From JBHENC01 sp051000345 (lineage in GTDB: Bacteria; Acidobacteriota; Blastocatellia; Pyrinomonadales; Pyrinomonadaceae): DNA of 46,120 bases. This document shows, piece by piece, positions 1 through 11,550 of the stretch. The stretch is taken from assembly GCA_051000345.1 (NCBI GenBank), contig JBPCOJ010000101.1, positions 1 to 46,120 on the forward strand. The letters run 5' to 3'. The translations under genes and the position numbers were made by a program. The number at the start of each line of letters is the position of its first letter. The stretch's first letter is position 1. The notes under the pieces were generated by a model, which saw only the letters and a list, made by a program, of their open reading frames with translations, was not told the DNA's origin and made no database searches.

Positions 1-15
1 TTGGAGGTTAAAAGT

Positions 16-3249
<3,234 letters not shown>

Positions 3250-3264
3250 AAAGGCCTTCTTCGA

Positions 3265-3687
3265 TTACTTCACGTTGACAGGAAAAGATGTTTGCCCGCG
3301 TCCCGCCGCGCCTTCGTAAGAGACTTGCGCTTGCCATTCTCCGGCCATCTCTATCTTGGCCTTGCCGCGATAAACGCCGGGCGTCTTGGTTGTCGTGAAA
3401 GATGTGGCATCGTTCATTACGGGCATCGCGCCCATGCTCTGCATATGAAATGTCAGCGCGACTGCGCCCGCTTCAACGGGCTTGCCGGAAGCATCCGTAA
3501 AGGTCAGCATAAACTCTTCCCCGCCGTGTTTGAGTTGGCCTTCGTCGTTGGCGAGTGTCGCGGTCAGATTGCCGACGGGCGCGCTCTTGATCGCCTTTGC
3601 GCCGGAAGCGTTATCAGAGTTTGAGCCGCAAGCGGCAGCGACGAGTAGCAGCGCGGAGACGACAAGCGCGAATACAAATTTCTTCAT
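3265..3687 (-). CDS. FixH/YtkA-like domain lipoprotein in copper-efflux operon
   Basis: About 140 residues starting MKKFVFAL. This ATG was chosen over the longer frame because GAGAGG sits about ten bases upstream and a signal peptide begins there directly. The signal ends LLLVAAAC, an acceptable lipobox, so a lipoprotein is likely. The mature part (motifs LTFTDASGKPVEAG, TFHMQSMGAM, GVYRGKAKIEMAGEW) matches the FixH/YtkA-like immunoglobulin-type fold often found next to or fused with CusB-like proteins. The Met/His stretch HMQSMGAMPVM could bind Cu(I); that is inference. It sits between the Cys-rich gene and cusA, suggesting a periplasmic metal-binding or adaptor role. Confidence 0.75.
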   Translation of the reverse strand: MKKFVFALVVSALLLVAAACGSNSDNASGAKAIKSAPVGNLTATLANDEGQLKHGGEEFMLTFTDASGKPVEAGAVALTFHMQSMGAMPVMNDATSFTTTKTPGVYRGKAKIEMAGEWQAQVSYEGAAGRGQTSFPVNVK

Positions 3688-3809
3688 GGTTTGATCCTCT
3701 CGATGAATAGAGATAGACGCGCGCAACGGATACACTCCGTCGCACAGATTTTCCGCCTTCTTCAAAACAAAAGGCAGCGGCAGCAAGACACACTACGCCT
3801 CTGTAAGCT

Positions 3810-4196
3810 CTAAATCAGAAGCGCGAGATGTCGTATGTATGTGGGTTGGGAATTCGGATGATCCCGCGACGAGTCGGGATAGTGAGCGGAACGCGCCGGA
3901 GTCGATGGCGCACGCAGCATCGTTGCAGAATGAACGGTGACAGCGAGAAGTGAGAGGATGCGCTGTGTGCGCAAAGTCGTCGGCGCGGTAGTGCCGGGCG
4001 TCTCGCAGTTAAGCGCGCAGCACAGTTGCGCAGCCGCGACTTCGGGCGCGTTCGTTTGCGCATGAGCCATATGGCAGCAGTCCATCATGCCCGTCATGCT
4101 GCACGCCTGCTCTTTCTCATGCAAAGGCATTCCGGCGAAAAAACTTCCGCCGATAACCGCAATGAGCACAAACGATGTAAGCCACTTCGTCATCAT
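3810..4196 (-). CDS. Small secreted Cys/Met/His-rich protein, probable copper-binding leader gene of the efflux operon
   Basis: A 128-residue protein with an N-terminal hydrophobic segment (about residues 4-22) followed by a cluster of possible Cu ligands (ACSMTGMMDCCHMAH, then CCALNC). The C-terminal half is Ser/Thr/Arg-rich without recognisable domains. No named family is recognised; similar small Cys-rich secreted proteins are common at the head of bacterial metal-efflux operons. Tandem ATGs at 4196 and 4193 could both serve as start. A strong sigma-70 promoter ends only about ten bases upstream, so the message would have almost no leader. Periplasmic copper capture is inferred from residues and context. 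Confidence 0.65.
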   Translation of the reverse strand: MMTKWLTSFVLIAVIGGSFFAGMPLHEKEQACSMTGMMDCCHMAHAQTNAPEVAAAQLCCALNCETPGTTAPTTLRTQRILSLLAVTVHSATMLRAPSTPARSAHYPDSSRDHPNSQPTYIRHLALLI

Positions 4197-4205
4197 TCGT
4201 TAGAG

Positions 4206-4235
4206 ACTATATTGAGCGCTGCCGATGCCTGTCAA
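4206..4235 (-). promoter_or_regulatory. Sigma-70-type promoter of the copper-efflux operon
   Basis: On the minus strand a perfect -35 TTGACA (4230-4235) is followed by an 18-bp spacer and a -10 TATAGT (4206-4211). The expected start, near 4199, is only a few bases before the ATG at 4196, implying a leaderless or near-leaderless mRNA. I see no convincing CueR- or CopY-type operator palindrome in it. Confidence 0.7.
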
Positions 4236-4385
4236 GGCGCATAAAGATGTTTCGCAGAAAGCGTATTGCGCACTCTTTTAATAATTTCATCAGGGCGATG
4301 CGCGTACGCCGCGCACTGCGTCGGCTACCAACGGCAAACTGCGCTTGTTCTCGAATCTTTACAATCTCGCTCTCGCGTCACTTGC

Positions 4386-5654
4386 TCAAATTACTTTTTC
4401 AATTACCAGCGCGCTGTTCTTCGAGCCGAAGCCGATGCAGTTGCAGAGCGCCCTGCGTATGTTTGCTTCGCGCGCTTTGTTCGGAACGTAGTCTAGGTCG
4501 CACTCCGCGTCCGGTTCGTCCAGATTGATTGTCGGCGGAATTATGTTCGTGTGCATCGCGCAGAGAGTTGCCGCGAGTCCAGCCGCGCCGCTTGCGCCCT
4601 GCGGATGCCCGATCTGCGATTTGGTGGCGGACATCGGAATTCGTTTGGCGGCGTCGCCGAACGCGAGTTTGACGGCGTGCGTTTCGATGCGGTCATTGAG
4701 GACGGTTGATGTGCCGTGAAGATTAACGTAATCGATTTCTGCGGCATCGAGTCCGGCGTCTTCGAGCGCGAGTGTCATGGCGCGCGCCGGTTCGTCGCCT
4801 GTTTCTTCTAATTGCACGCGATGATAAGCGTCGCACGTCGCGCCGTAGCCCGTGATTTCCGCGTAGATTTTCGCTCCGCGTTTGATGGCTGCTTCTCTTT
4901 CTTCGAGCACATAAATCCACGCGCCTTCGCCGAGCACAATCCCGGAACGATCCCGCGAGAAGGGACGCGACGCGCGCTGCGGTTCGTCGTTCCACTCCTT
5001 TGTGAGCACGGTCATTAAATTGAAGCCCGCAAGAATGCCGGGCGCAAGCGGCGCATCGACTCCGCCCGTCAACATTATCTCTTGACGCCCGACGGCGATA
5101 TGCTGCGCGGCATACGCAATCGCGTCGGTTGAACTCGTGCAGCCTGTCGAGATAATGTGCGAGAGGCCGCGCAAGCCGAAGCGCATCGAAAGCTCGCTCG
5201 ACAAGCCGCCGTGCGTTGAAGACGGAATCGTGTAGACGCTGATTTGATTGGTCTGGCCTGCGTGAAAGCGCTCGTATTGCTTTTCCGTAAAGCTCAAGCC
5301 GCCGCCGCCCGTGCCGAGTTCAACGCCGATGCTACGCCGCTCATCGAGAGTTAAATCATCCGGGTAAATCCCCGCGTCTTCCAATGCTTCGCGCGCGGCA
5401 CAAAGCGCAAGCGGCACAGTGCGCGCGACGTGCTTGCGATCCTTGACGCTCAACTCCGCTTCCCAATCGAAGCCGCGCACTTCGGCGGCGATCTTCACGG
5501 GCGAGTTCGTGACGTCGAAACTTTCGATGCGCCGCACGCCGCTTTCCCCGTTTTGAAGCGCGCGCCAGAAAGCCTCGCGTCCTATTCCGACAGGCGTCAC
5601 ACAACCCATGCCGGTAATCACGACGCGGCGCGCTTGCTTCATACGTCTCAACAT
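4386..5654 (-). CDS. Beta-ketoacyl-ACP synthase family protein (KAS I/II, KS-alpha-like)
   Basis: A 422-residue thiolase-fold condensing enzyme expected to join malonyl-ACP to an acyl chain. The catalytic set is complete: C172 in STGCTSS, H313 in NLHGTST, K345 in SATKSQ and H350 in IGHPQGASG. The nucleophile motif GCTSS differs from the ACATS of housekeeping FabF and resembles type II polyketide-like ketosynthases. The gene stands alone; no ACP, chain-length factor or reductase is adjacent, so the substrate cannot be assigned. An in-frame ATG at 5642 is an alternative start; the upstream one has an AAAGGA sequence about 12 bases before it. Confidence 0.85.
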   Translation of the reverse strand: MLRRMKQARRVVITGMGCVTPVGIGREAFWRALQNGESGVRRIESFDVTNSPVKIAAEVRGFDWEAELSVKDRKHVARTVPLALCAAREALEDAGIYPDDLTLDERRSIGVELGTGGGGLSFTEKQYERFHAGQTNQISVYTIPSSTHGGLSSELSMRFGLRGLSHIISTGCTSSTDAIAYAAQHIAVGRQEIMLTGGVDAPLAPGILAGFNLMTVLTKEWNDEPQRASRPFSRDRSGIVLGEGAWIYVLEEREAAIKRGAKIYAEITGYGATCDAYHRVQLEETGDEPARAMTLALEDAGLDAAEIDYVNLHGTSTVLNDRIETHAVKLAFGDAAKRIPMSATKSQIGHPQGASGAAGLAATLCAMHTNIIPPTINLDEPDAECDLDYVPNKAREANIRRALCNCIGFGSKNSALVIEKVI

Positions 5655-5863
5655 ACGAGAACGTGTTCCTTTTGCAAAAAGATATATCGGGAGGAGAGGT
5701 TCAGCATAACATCATGGACGACGCAACGCGTAACAGCCGCATCGCTTTTCGTTTGCATAAGTTTGCGCGAATGGTGAGGAAGAAACACCGAAAGGCGAAA
5801 GCAAGAATGTGTCCTCGCTTCCGCCCTTCGCCTTATTACTTCCTGCTTTAGTTCGCTTCCTTC

Positions 5864-6589
5864 TTATTTTTTGCTGATCTTCCCGCTGCCCGTGTTGGAG
5901 ACACTTAACTGCGGCGGATTGCTTATGTAATAAATGTCGCCGCTGCCGGAATTCTTGAGGTCTAACTGCTCGACGGCGCTGACTTCGCAATCGCCTGAAC
6001 CGGATGAGGTGACGAAGCTTTTTTGTGCGAGAAGGTTCGACGCGTTCACGTCGCCGCTGCCGGATTTGTCGATGTTGAGCGTGTCGGCTTTGCCGTAGAA
6101 AATAATGTCGCCGGAGCCTTTCAACTCCGTGTTGACGGTCTTCGCCGTGACATTCAACTTGGCATCGCCGGAGCCTGTGATAACGACATCCAGCGCGTCC
6201 GTCTTGATCGACGATTTAGTTTCAATCGCGCCGGAGCCTGTGATTTCAAGCCGCTTGATGTCGTTCATCGTCGCGTAAATATTAAGCTTCACATTCTTGA
6301 AACAGCCGCCGTCGGTTTCGACGACAAGTGTATTGCCGTCAATGCTGGTGCGCACTTTTTCCATGATGTTGTCATCGGCTTCGACGCGCAGCGACGGTGT
6401 GCCGCCCTGCGTGACGAAGACGTTGGCGCTGCCCGCAATGCGCACGCTGTCGAAGGCTTCGACGTTGCGATTCTCCGTAATAATCTTGCCGGAACCTTCC
6501 GTGCAATTAACGAAGTTGGAAGCCGTGCCGCAATTTGTCCAGAGACAAGCAAACGCGGTGAAGAAAAACAAACGAACAACTGTTTTCAT
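5864..6589 (-). CDS. GIN-domain (DUF2807) putative cell-surface protein
   Basis: A 241-residue exported protein with an N-terminal hydrophobic signal (about residues 5-20) followed by a repetitive beta-helix-like region. The motif GSG (ITGSGAIE, ITGSGDAK, LKGSGDII, KSGSGDVN, SSGSGDCE, NSGSGDIY, NTGSGKIS) recurs at roughly 17-20-residue spacing, as in DUF2807 head-GIN proteins. The N-terminal part has the family pattern of NVEAFDSVRIAGSANVFVTQG. Function in this family is poorly known; adhesin or surface-shield roles are only suggested. The Cys in WTNCG is not a good lipobox. It appears monocistronic. Confidence 0.8.
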   Translation of the reverse strand: MKTVVRLFFFTAFACLWTNCGTASNFVNCTEGSGKIITENRNVEAFDSVRIAGSANVFVTQGGTPSLRVEADDNIMEKVRTSIDGNTLVVETDGGCFKNVKLNIYATMNDIKRLEITGSGAIETKSSIKTDALDVVITGSGDAKLNVTAKTVNTELKGSGDIIFYGKADTLNIDKSGSGDVNASNLLAQKSFVTSSGSGDCEVSAVEQLDLKNSGSGDIYYISNPPQLSVSNTGSGKISKK

Positions 6590-6700
6590 GTTGATGGCGC
6601 TTTCCGATTCGATTCCACAGGCGAATCAAAATCATTGATGGATGATTGAATCATACAGAAACGTCAGCGACTAAGTGTCTCAAACAAAACCATAAGATTA

Positions 6701-6809
6701 GCCACAGACACACAGAGTCACAGAGATGCAAGAAAGATGGTAAGAATTTTTATGCATCTACTTCTCTTTTTGTTTTTGCTTATCTCTATGCCTCTCCGGT
6801 CTCTGTGGC
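6701..6809. repeat. Imperfect inverted repeat (CCACAGA...TCTGTGG type) in an intergenic region
   Basis: The segment begins GCCACAGACACACAGAG and ends CCGGTCTCTGTGGC, so its ends are reverse complements. A purine-rich left half (CACAGAGATGCAAGAAAG) faces a pyrimidine-rich right half (CTTCTCTTTTTG...TATCTCTATG). It looks like a decayed long palindromic intergenic repeat. It lies between the SPFH gene and the GIN-domain gene, 250 nt without coding capacity. Confidence 0.5.
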
Positions 6810-6840
6810 AGAGTTTCTTACTTGCTCTGAATTAACTTCG

Positions 6841-8043
6841 TCAAACGTCGGCTGTGACGCTTTCGGTTTTTGTGCCGCAGGCCGCGCAGAACTTCGCGCC
6901 CGCAGCGAGTTCGGCCTGACAGTTCGGGCATTTCTGCTTTTCCTGTTTCGCGCCGCACACGCTGCAAAACTTTGCGCCCGCCTGCAACTCCGCGCCGCAT
7001 TGCACGCACGCCGTTGCTTTGCTTCCGACCTCTAAGCTCGCGCCGCACTCGTTGCAGAACTTCGACGCGCTGATATTCGCCGCGCCGCATTTCTGACACT
7101 TAACGGTTGTCGAGACCGCACCCTTATCGTCGCCGGCTGTGCTCACATTCGCTGTCGGCGAAGATGATTGATGCGGCGCACTCACAGCGTTCGACATCGC
7201 TCCGGCCATCGCATTGCCCATGGCGAAGCCTGCGCCCAAGCCTGCGCCCGTGCCTGCGCCGCCCGAAGGATTTTCCGCCGCCGCGCGCAAAGCATCCGCC
7301 GCCTGAAACTGCGTGTAGCGTGCAGTGTCGCCGATCACGCCCATCGAAGTCCGCTTGTCCATCGCCGCTTCGACTTCCGGCGGCAAGCTGATGTTTTCGA
7401 CGACGAACTTTGTCAGTTCAAGCCCGAACGATTGAAATTCTTCAGCGAGACGCGCGCGCTCTAATTTGGATAACTCATCGTAGTTCGAGGCGAGATCGAG
7501 CGCCGCGATTTTCGATTCGCCGAGCGCGTCCGTGAAGCTACTGACAATCGTGCGCTTGAGTTGGCCTTCGATGTCTTCCGTTTCAAAACGCGCATTCGTG
7601 CCTGCGACTTCTTTGATGAAGGCACGCGGGTCTGCAACGCGAATCGTGTAGATACCGAAGGCGCGAAGGCGCACCATGTCGAAATCCGCGTCGCGCATCA
7701 TCACAGGATTCGGCGTCCCCCACTTCAAATCTGTAAACTGTTTCGTGTTGACGAAATAAACTTCGGCCTTGAACGGCGAGTTAAATCCGAATTTCCACGC
7801 GCCGAGTTTCGACAAGATGGGCGTGTTGCCGCCGTCAATCGTATATGAGCCGGGCGGGAAAACATCCGCGATCTGTCCGCCATGCACGAAGACCGCCGTT
7901 TGTGATTCGCGGACGATGAGATGCGCGCCGTTTTTGATTTCCTGCCCGCTGACGGGAAACCTGTACAGCATCGTATGACCCGAATCGTCGAGCCATTCGA
8001 TGACTTCGATAAATTGTGTGCGAAGCGAATCGAAGATTCCCAT
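6841..8043 (-). CDS. SPFH-domain protein with three C-terminal zinc ribbons
   Basis: 400 residues. The N-terminal ~250 residues form an SPFH/band-7-like module (the group sometimes annotated as virion-core-like), with the characteristic opening around EWLDDSGHTMLYRFP and PFKAEVYFVNTKQF. A Gly/Ala-rich linker (about 255-310) leads to three tandem zinc-ribbon-like CxxC...CxxC units (KCQKCG/FCNECG, CVQCG/FCSVCG, KCPNCQ/FCAACG). The family is cytosolic or membrane-associated and is thought to scaffold complexes; its substrate is unknown. A good ribosome site (GAGGAG) precedes the ATG. It is monocistronic. Confidence 0.85.
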   Translation of the reverse strand: MGIFDSLRTQFIEVIEWLDDSGHTMLYRFPVSGQEIKNGAHLIVRESQTAVFVHGGQIADVFPPGSYTIDGGNTPILSKLGAWKFGFNSPFKAEVYFVNTKQFTDLKWGTPNPVMMRDADFDMVRLRAFGIYTIRVADPRAFIKEVAGTNARFETEDIEGQLKRTIVSSFTDALGESKIAALDLASNYDELSKLERARLAEEFQSFGLELTKFVVENISLPPEVEAAMDKRTSMGVIGDTARYTQFQAADALRAAAENPSGGAGTGAGLGAGFAMGNAMAGAMSNAVSAPHQSSSPTANVSTAGDDKGAVSTTVKCQKCGAANISASKFCNECGASLEVGSKATACVQCGAELQAGAKFCSVCGAKQEKQKCPNCQAELAAGAKFCAACGTKTESVTADV

Positions 8044-8236
8044 ATTGCTTTCAACTCCTCATAGCGATTCTTTATCCTGCGCGCTCGCGCGAGACAGCCA
8101 TTTAACAAAACGATAAAATGCGCCGCGAGGTTTCCGTTATCATAAAGATGCGCGTGCTTCTTCCGGCAAACTATTACACAAATAATTTTGCGAGGGAAGA
8201 CCGTGCGCGGAAATTTATCCGAATAGAAAGAACGAT

Positions 8237-8746
8237 TTAGAGCGAAGCAGAGCGCGTTTGTTTGTCGTGCGATGCGCGCCACAAGGCAAGAACAACGAGT
8301 GCGACGAAGCCGCCTGCGGTGTCTATTGAGCAGTCGTAAATGGAAGCCGTGCGCGTGGGAACGAAGCTTTGATGAAATTCATCGGAGAGCGAATAAAGTG
8401 TGATGAGAAGAAGCGCAACAAGCAGCCAATGACTTCTTAAGGCTTCGCGCGATGAGCCTAAAAACGCGCGTGCGGCTAAGAGCGCGAAGACGGCGTATTC
8501 CGTAAAATGCGCGGCCTTGCGAATCAGAAAATGCACGATGCCGATTGTTTTTTCGCTTGCGTGCGGAAGCAACCAGAGCAGCACAGGCCGCAGCACTTTT
8601 GAAGTGTTCGCGGCAGAAAGTTCTGTGGACGACGCGAGGAAAATCAAACTCATCCAGACGACGAGCGGCGCGTATCGCCAGAAGCGCGAAACTTGCACGG
8701 CGGGAGGCGCGGCAGGAGAGGCTTTTGCAAAAATATTAGTCTTCAT
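8237..8746 (-). CDS. VanZ-family membrane protein
   Basis: 169 residues with about four membrane helices and the family signatures RKAAHFTEYAVFALLA and SDEFHQSFVPTRTAS. VanZ proteins confer low-level teicoplanin resistance in enterococci, but most genomic homologues have no known role. The gene lies about 110 nt downstream of atpG on the same strand and could be cotranscribed. Confidence 0.85.
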   Translation of the reverse strand: MKTNIFAKASPAAPPAVQVSRFWRYAPLVVWMSLIFLASSTELSAANTSKVLRPVLLWLLPHASEKTIGIVHFLIRKAAHFTEYAVFALLAARAFLGSSREALRSHWLLVALLLITLYSLSDEFHQSFVPTRTASIYDCSIDTAGGFVALVVLALWRASHDKQTRSASL

Positions 8747-8859
8747 TTTCCGCGCTTCGTCGGCTTAAAAAACAAAGGGAAGCCAAGCCGTGCGGCCTCG
8801 CTTCCCTGTCGCAAAAAATCTTCTGCTAAAAAATTTTCTGTGTCCGGCCTTCGGGTTGC

Positions 8860-9792
8860 TTACATCGCGGCAACCGAAGAACCGGAGACGACCTCGATGA
8901 TTTCGTTGGTGATTGCGGCCTGACGCACGCGGTTCATGTTGAGCGTCAACGCGCCGATCAATTCGCCCGCGTTCTTCGATGCCGAATCCATCGCCGTCAT
9001 GCGCGCGCCCTGTTCGCTGGCGACTGATTCGAGCATCGCGCGAAAGATTTGCGTTTCGATCAAGCGCGGCAAAAGGCGCGCGAAGATTTCCGCCGCCGGT
9101 TGCTCGTAAACATAATCAGTCGGAGCATCCGGCGCGGCAGCAGTAGCACCGGCACGCGATGTAGCAGCGGCTGTGTCTTGAGCGCTTGCGTCCGTTGTTT
9201 CCGCCACGCGCGAAACGGGAAGGAGTTGGTCTATGACAACGCGCTGTTGCAGCACGGATTTGAATTCGTTGTAGATCAGAAAAACTTTGTCGAGCGTTTC
9301 GTCTTCGGTGAATTGCTTAATTACATCGCGCGCCACCGTCACGGCTTCCGCATAATCCACGCGGCCTTTGCCCGTCAAATTAAGATACTCGCCCGTGAAG
9401 TGCATATCGCGGCGACGAAAGAAATCTCTGCCCTTGCGCCCGACGGCGATCATCTCGATTGTTTTGCCCGCGTGCTCTTTGAGAAAAGCCTGCGCTGCTT
9501 TGATTAAGTTTGCGTTGAAGGCACCGGCAAGTCCTTTGTCCGCCGTGACGAAGACGACGAGGTAGCGTTCGTCGCCGCGCGTGGTTAAAAGCGGATGCGT
9601 GAAATCGTCCGTGATGCCCGCAGATAAATCGCCGAGCACTTGCATCATTTTGTTGGCGAACGGGCGCGCCGCAACAACACGATCCTGCGCGCGTTTGAGC
9701 TTCGCCGCCGAAACCATCTTCATCGCCTTCGTTATCTGCTGCGTGTTTTTCACGGAGCGAATGCGGCGGCGTATGTCTAAAAGATTTGCCAT
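8860..9792 (-). CDS. atpG: F-type ATP synthase gamma subunit
   Basis: Central rotor shaft of F1. The 310 residues open with the family N-terminal helix (MANLLDIRRRIRSVKNTQQITKAMKMV motif) and close with the conserved C-terminal helix (MTAMDSASKNAGELI...LTLNMNRVRQAAITNEIIEVVSG). About 30 Ala/Thr/Ser-rich residues are inserted just after LLPVSRV, before the conserved YVYEQPAAEIF, making the protein longer than the usual ~285. It follows atpA after a 69-bp spacer that holds an inverted repeat. The gene after it is vanZ-like, not atpD. Confidence 0.95.
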   Translation of the reverse strand: MANLLDIRRRIRSVKNTQQITKAMKMVSAAKLKRAQDRVVAARPFANKMMQVLGDLSAGITDDFTHPLLTTRGDERYLVVFVTADKGLAGAFNANLIKAAQAFLKEHAGKTIEMIAVGRKGRDFFRRRDMHFTGEYLNLTGKGRVDYAEAVTVARDVIKQFTEDETLDKVFLIYNEFKSVLQQRVVIDQLLPVSRVAETTDASAQDTAAATSRAGATAAAPDAPTDYVYEQPAAEIFARLLPRLIETQIFRAMLESVASEQGARMTAMDSASKNAGELIGALTLNMNRVRQAAITNEIIEVVSGSSVAAM

Positions 9793-9797
9793 AAGAA

Positions 9798-9856
9798 AGT
9801 TTTCGGTTTTCAGTTTTCAGCACTCGGCTTTCACCGAAAACTAAAAACTGAAAACT
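9798..9856. repeat. Long intergenic inverted repeat between atpA and atpG
   Basis: Two 24-nt arms (9798-9821 and 9833-9856) built from AGTTTTC/GTTTT units are reverse complements with three differences, one or two of which keep G-U pairs in the transcript. The 11-nt loop gives a strong hairpin inside the operon. It has no T-run tail, so it is more likely an RNA-stability element or a small mobile palindrome than a simple terminator. Confidence 0.75.
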
Positions 9857-9861
9857 CGTTG

Positions 9862-11538
9862 TCATCTGCCAGCAGCGGTTGATGTCGCGGCGGGCGTGCT
9901 GCTGCTGTCCGTCGTGCTTGCGGCGGGCGTGGCTGTCGGAAGCGACGCGGGCGCAGAAGCAATGGAGCTTGCGTCGGCGGCGGTTGCTGCAACGGGCGGA
10001 TTCGTGGCGCGCGTCGCCATCGTAGTTTCGTTGCTGAAGTTGTCTTTGAAATCCTTGAGCGCCTGTGCGAGATCGGCTTTGATGTCGTCCGTCAGCACTT
10101 TCTTTTCGCGTATGCTTTCCAGCAATCCCGGATGCGAATTTTCGACGAAGTGCAACAGTTCCGACTCAAAGCGGCGCGCTTGATCGACAGGCACATCATC
10201 TAAGTAACCGTTGGTCGCCGCCCAGATAATCAAGACCTGTTTCTCGAAACCCATCGGTTGATACTGCGGCTGTTTCAGAATCTCCGTCAGGCGCTGTCCG
10301 CGCGCGAGTTGTGCCTGCGTCGCTTTGTCCAAGTCTGAACCGAACTGTGAGAAGGCTTGCAGTTCACGAAACTGCGCGAGGTCTAGGCGGAGAGTTCCGG
10401 CGACGGACTTCATCGCTTTCGTTTGCGCCGCGCCGCCGACGCGCGAGACGGAATTGCCGACGTTGATCGCGGGGCGTATGCCGCTATTGAACAAGTCTGC
10501 TTCGAGAAAGATTTGCCCGTCGGTAATCGAAATAACATTCGTCGGAATGTAAGCGGAAATGTCGCCCGCCTGCGTTTCGATAATCGGCAAACTCGTGAGC
10601 GAGCCGCCGCCTTTCAAGTCGGACATTTTCGCGGCGCGTTCGAGCAGGCGCGAGTGAAGATAAAACACGTCGCCCGGATAAGCCTCGCGTCCCGGCGGGC
10701 GGCGCAGCAGCAAGGAAATTTCACGATACGCGGCGGCTTGCTTCGAGAGATCGTCGTAAATAGTTAAAGCGTGGCGGCCTGTGTCGCGGAAATACTCGCC
10801 CATCGCAACGCCGGAATACGGCGCGAGAAATTGCATCGCCGCCGGATCGGAAGCGGACGCGGCGACGATGATCGTGTATTCCATCGCGCCCGCGTTCTGC
10901 AAAGTTTTGACGACCTGCGCCACCGTCGAAGCTTTTTGCCCGATAGCGACGTAGATGCAGATCATGTTCTGGCCTTTTTGATTGATGATCGTATCGACGG
11001 CGACGGCGGTCTTACCCGTCTGGCGATCACCGATGATAAGCTCGCGCTGCCCGCGTCCAATCGGAACCATCGCGTCAATCGCCTTTAGTCCCGTTTGCAA
11101 AGGTTCCTTTACGGGCTGGCGGTCAACGATGCCGGGCGCGATGCGCTCGATGGTATAACGCTCGTCCGTCAGAATCGGCCCACGATTATCAATCGGCTGG
11201 CCGAGCGCATCCACGACGCGCCCGATGAGAGCATCGCCGACGGGGACTTCCATAATGCGCCCGGTGCGTTTGACCAGATCGCCTTCTTTGACTTTCTGAA
11301 ATTCGCCGAAGAGCACCGCGCCGACTTTGTCTTCTTCGAGATTCAGAGCGAGGCCGCGCACGTCGTGCGGAAATTCGATAAGCTCACCGGCCATCACTTT
11401 TTCGAGGCCATGAATCTCCGCAATGCCGTCGCCGATTTTAATGACTGTGCCGACTTCCGTGACGGTCACGCCGGTGTCGAAATTTTCTATCTGCTGGCGA
11501 ATAATATCGTTAATCTCGTTTGCTTTGATCGCTTCCAT
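9862..11538 (-). CDS. atpA: F-type ATP synthase alpha subunit
   Basis: Non-catalytic nucleotide-binding subunit of F1. The start at 11538 (MEAIKANEIN) fits the family N-terminus and is preceded by AAAGGA; the frame extends 27 codons further but that part is not conserved. Walker A GDRQTGKT is at about 170-177, and the arginine-bearing motif GNSVSRVGGAAQTKAMK is present. The 558-residue protein ends in a roughly 55-residue Ala/Thr/Ser/Pro-rich tail after the normal C-terminus (ALKDFKDNF), unlike most homologues of about 505 residues. It lies between atpH and atpG. Confidence 0.96.
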   Translation of the reverse strand: MEAIKANEINDIIRQQIENFDTGVTVTEVGTVIKIGDGIAEIHGLEKVMAGELIEFPHDVRGLALNLEEDKVGAVLFGEFQKVKEGDLVKRTGRIMEVPVGDALIGRVVDALGQPIDNRGPILTDERYTIERIAPGIVDRQPVKEPLQTGLKAIDAMVPIGRGQRELIIGDRQTGKTAVAVDTIINQKGQNMICIYVAIGQKASTVAQVVKTLQNAGAMEYTIIVAASASDPAAMQFLAPYSGVAMGEYFRDTGRHALTIYDDLSKQAAAYREISLLLRRPPGREAYPGDVFYLHSRLLERAAKMSDLKGGGSLTSLPIIETQAGDISAYIPTNVISITDGQIFLEADLFNSGIRPAINVGNSVSRVGGAAQTKAMKSVAGTLRLDLAQFRELQAFSQFGSDLDKATQAQLARGQRLTEILKQPQYQPMGFEKQVLIIWAATNGYLDDVPVDQARRFESELLHFVENSHPGLLESIREKKVLTDDIKADLAQALKDFKDNFSNETTMATRATNPPVAATAADASSIASAPASLPTATPAASTTDSSSTPAATSTAAGR

Positions 11539-11550
11539 ATCTATCCTTTT

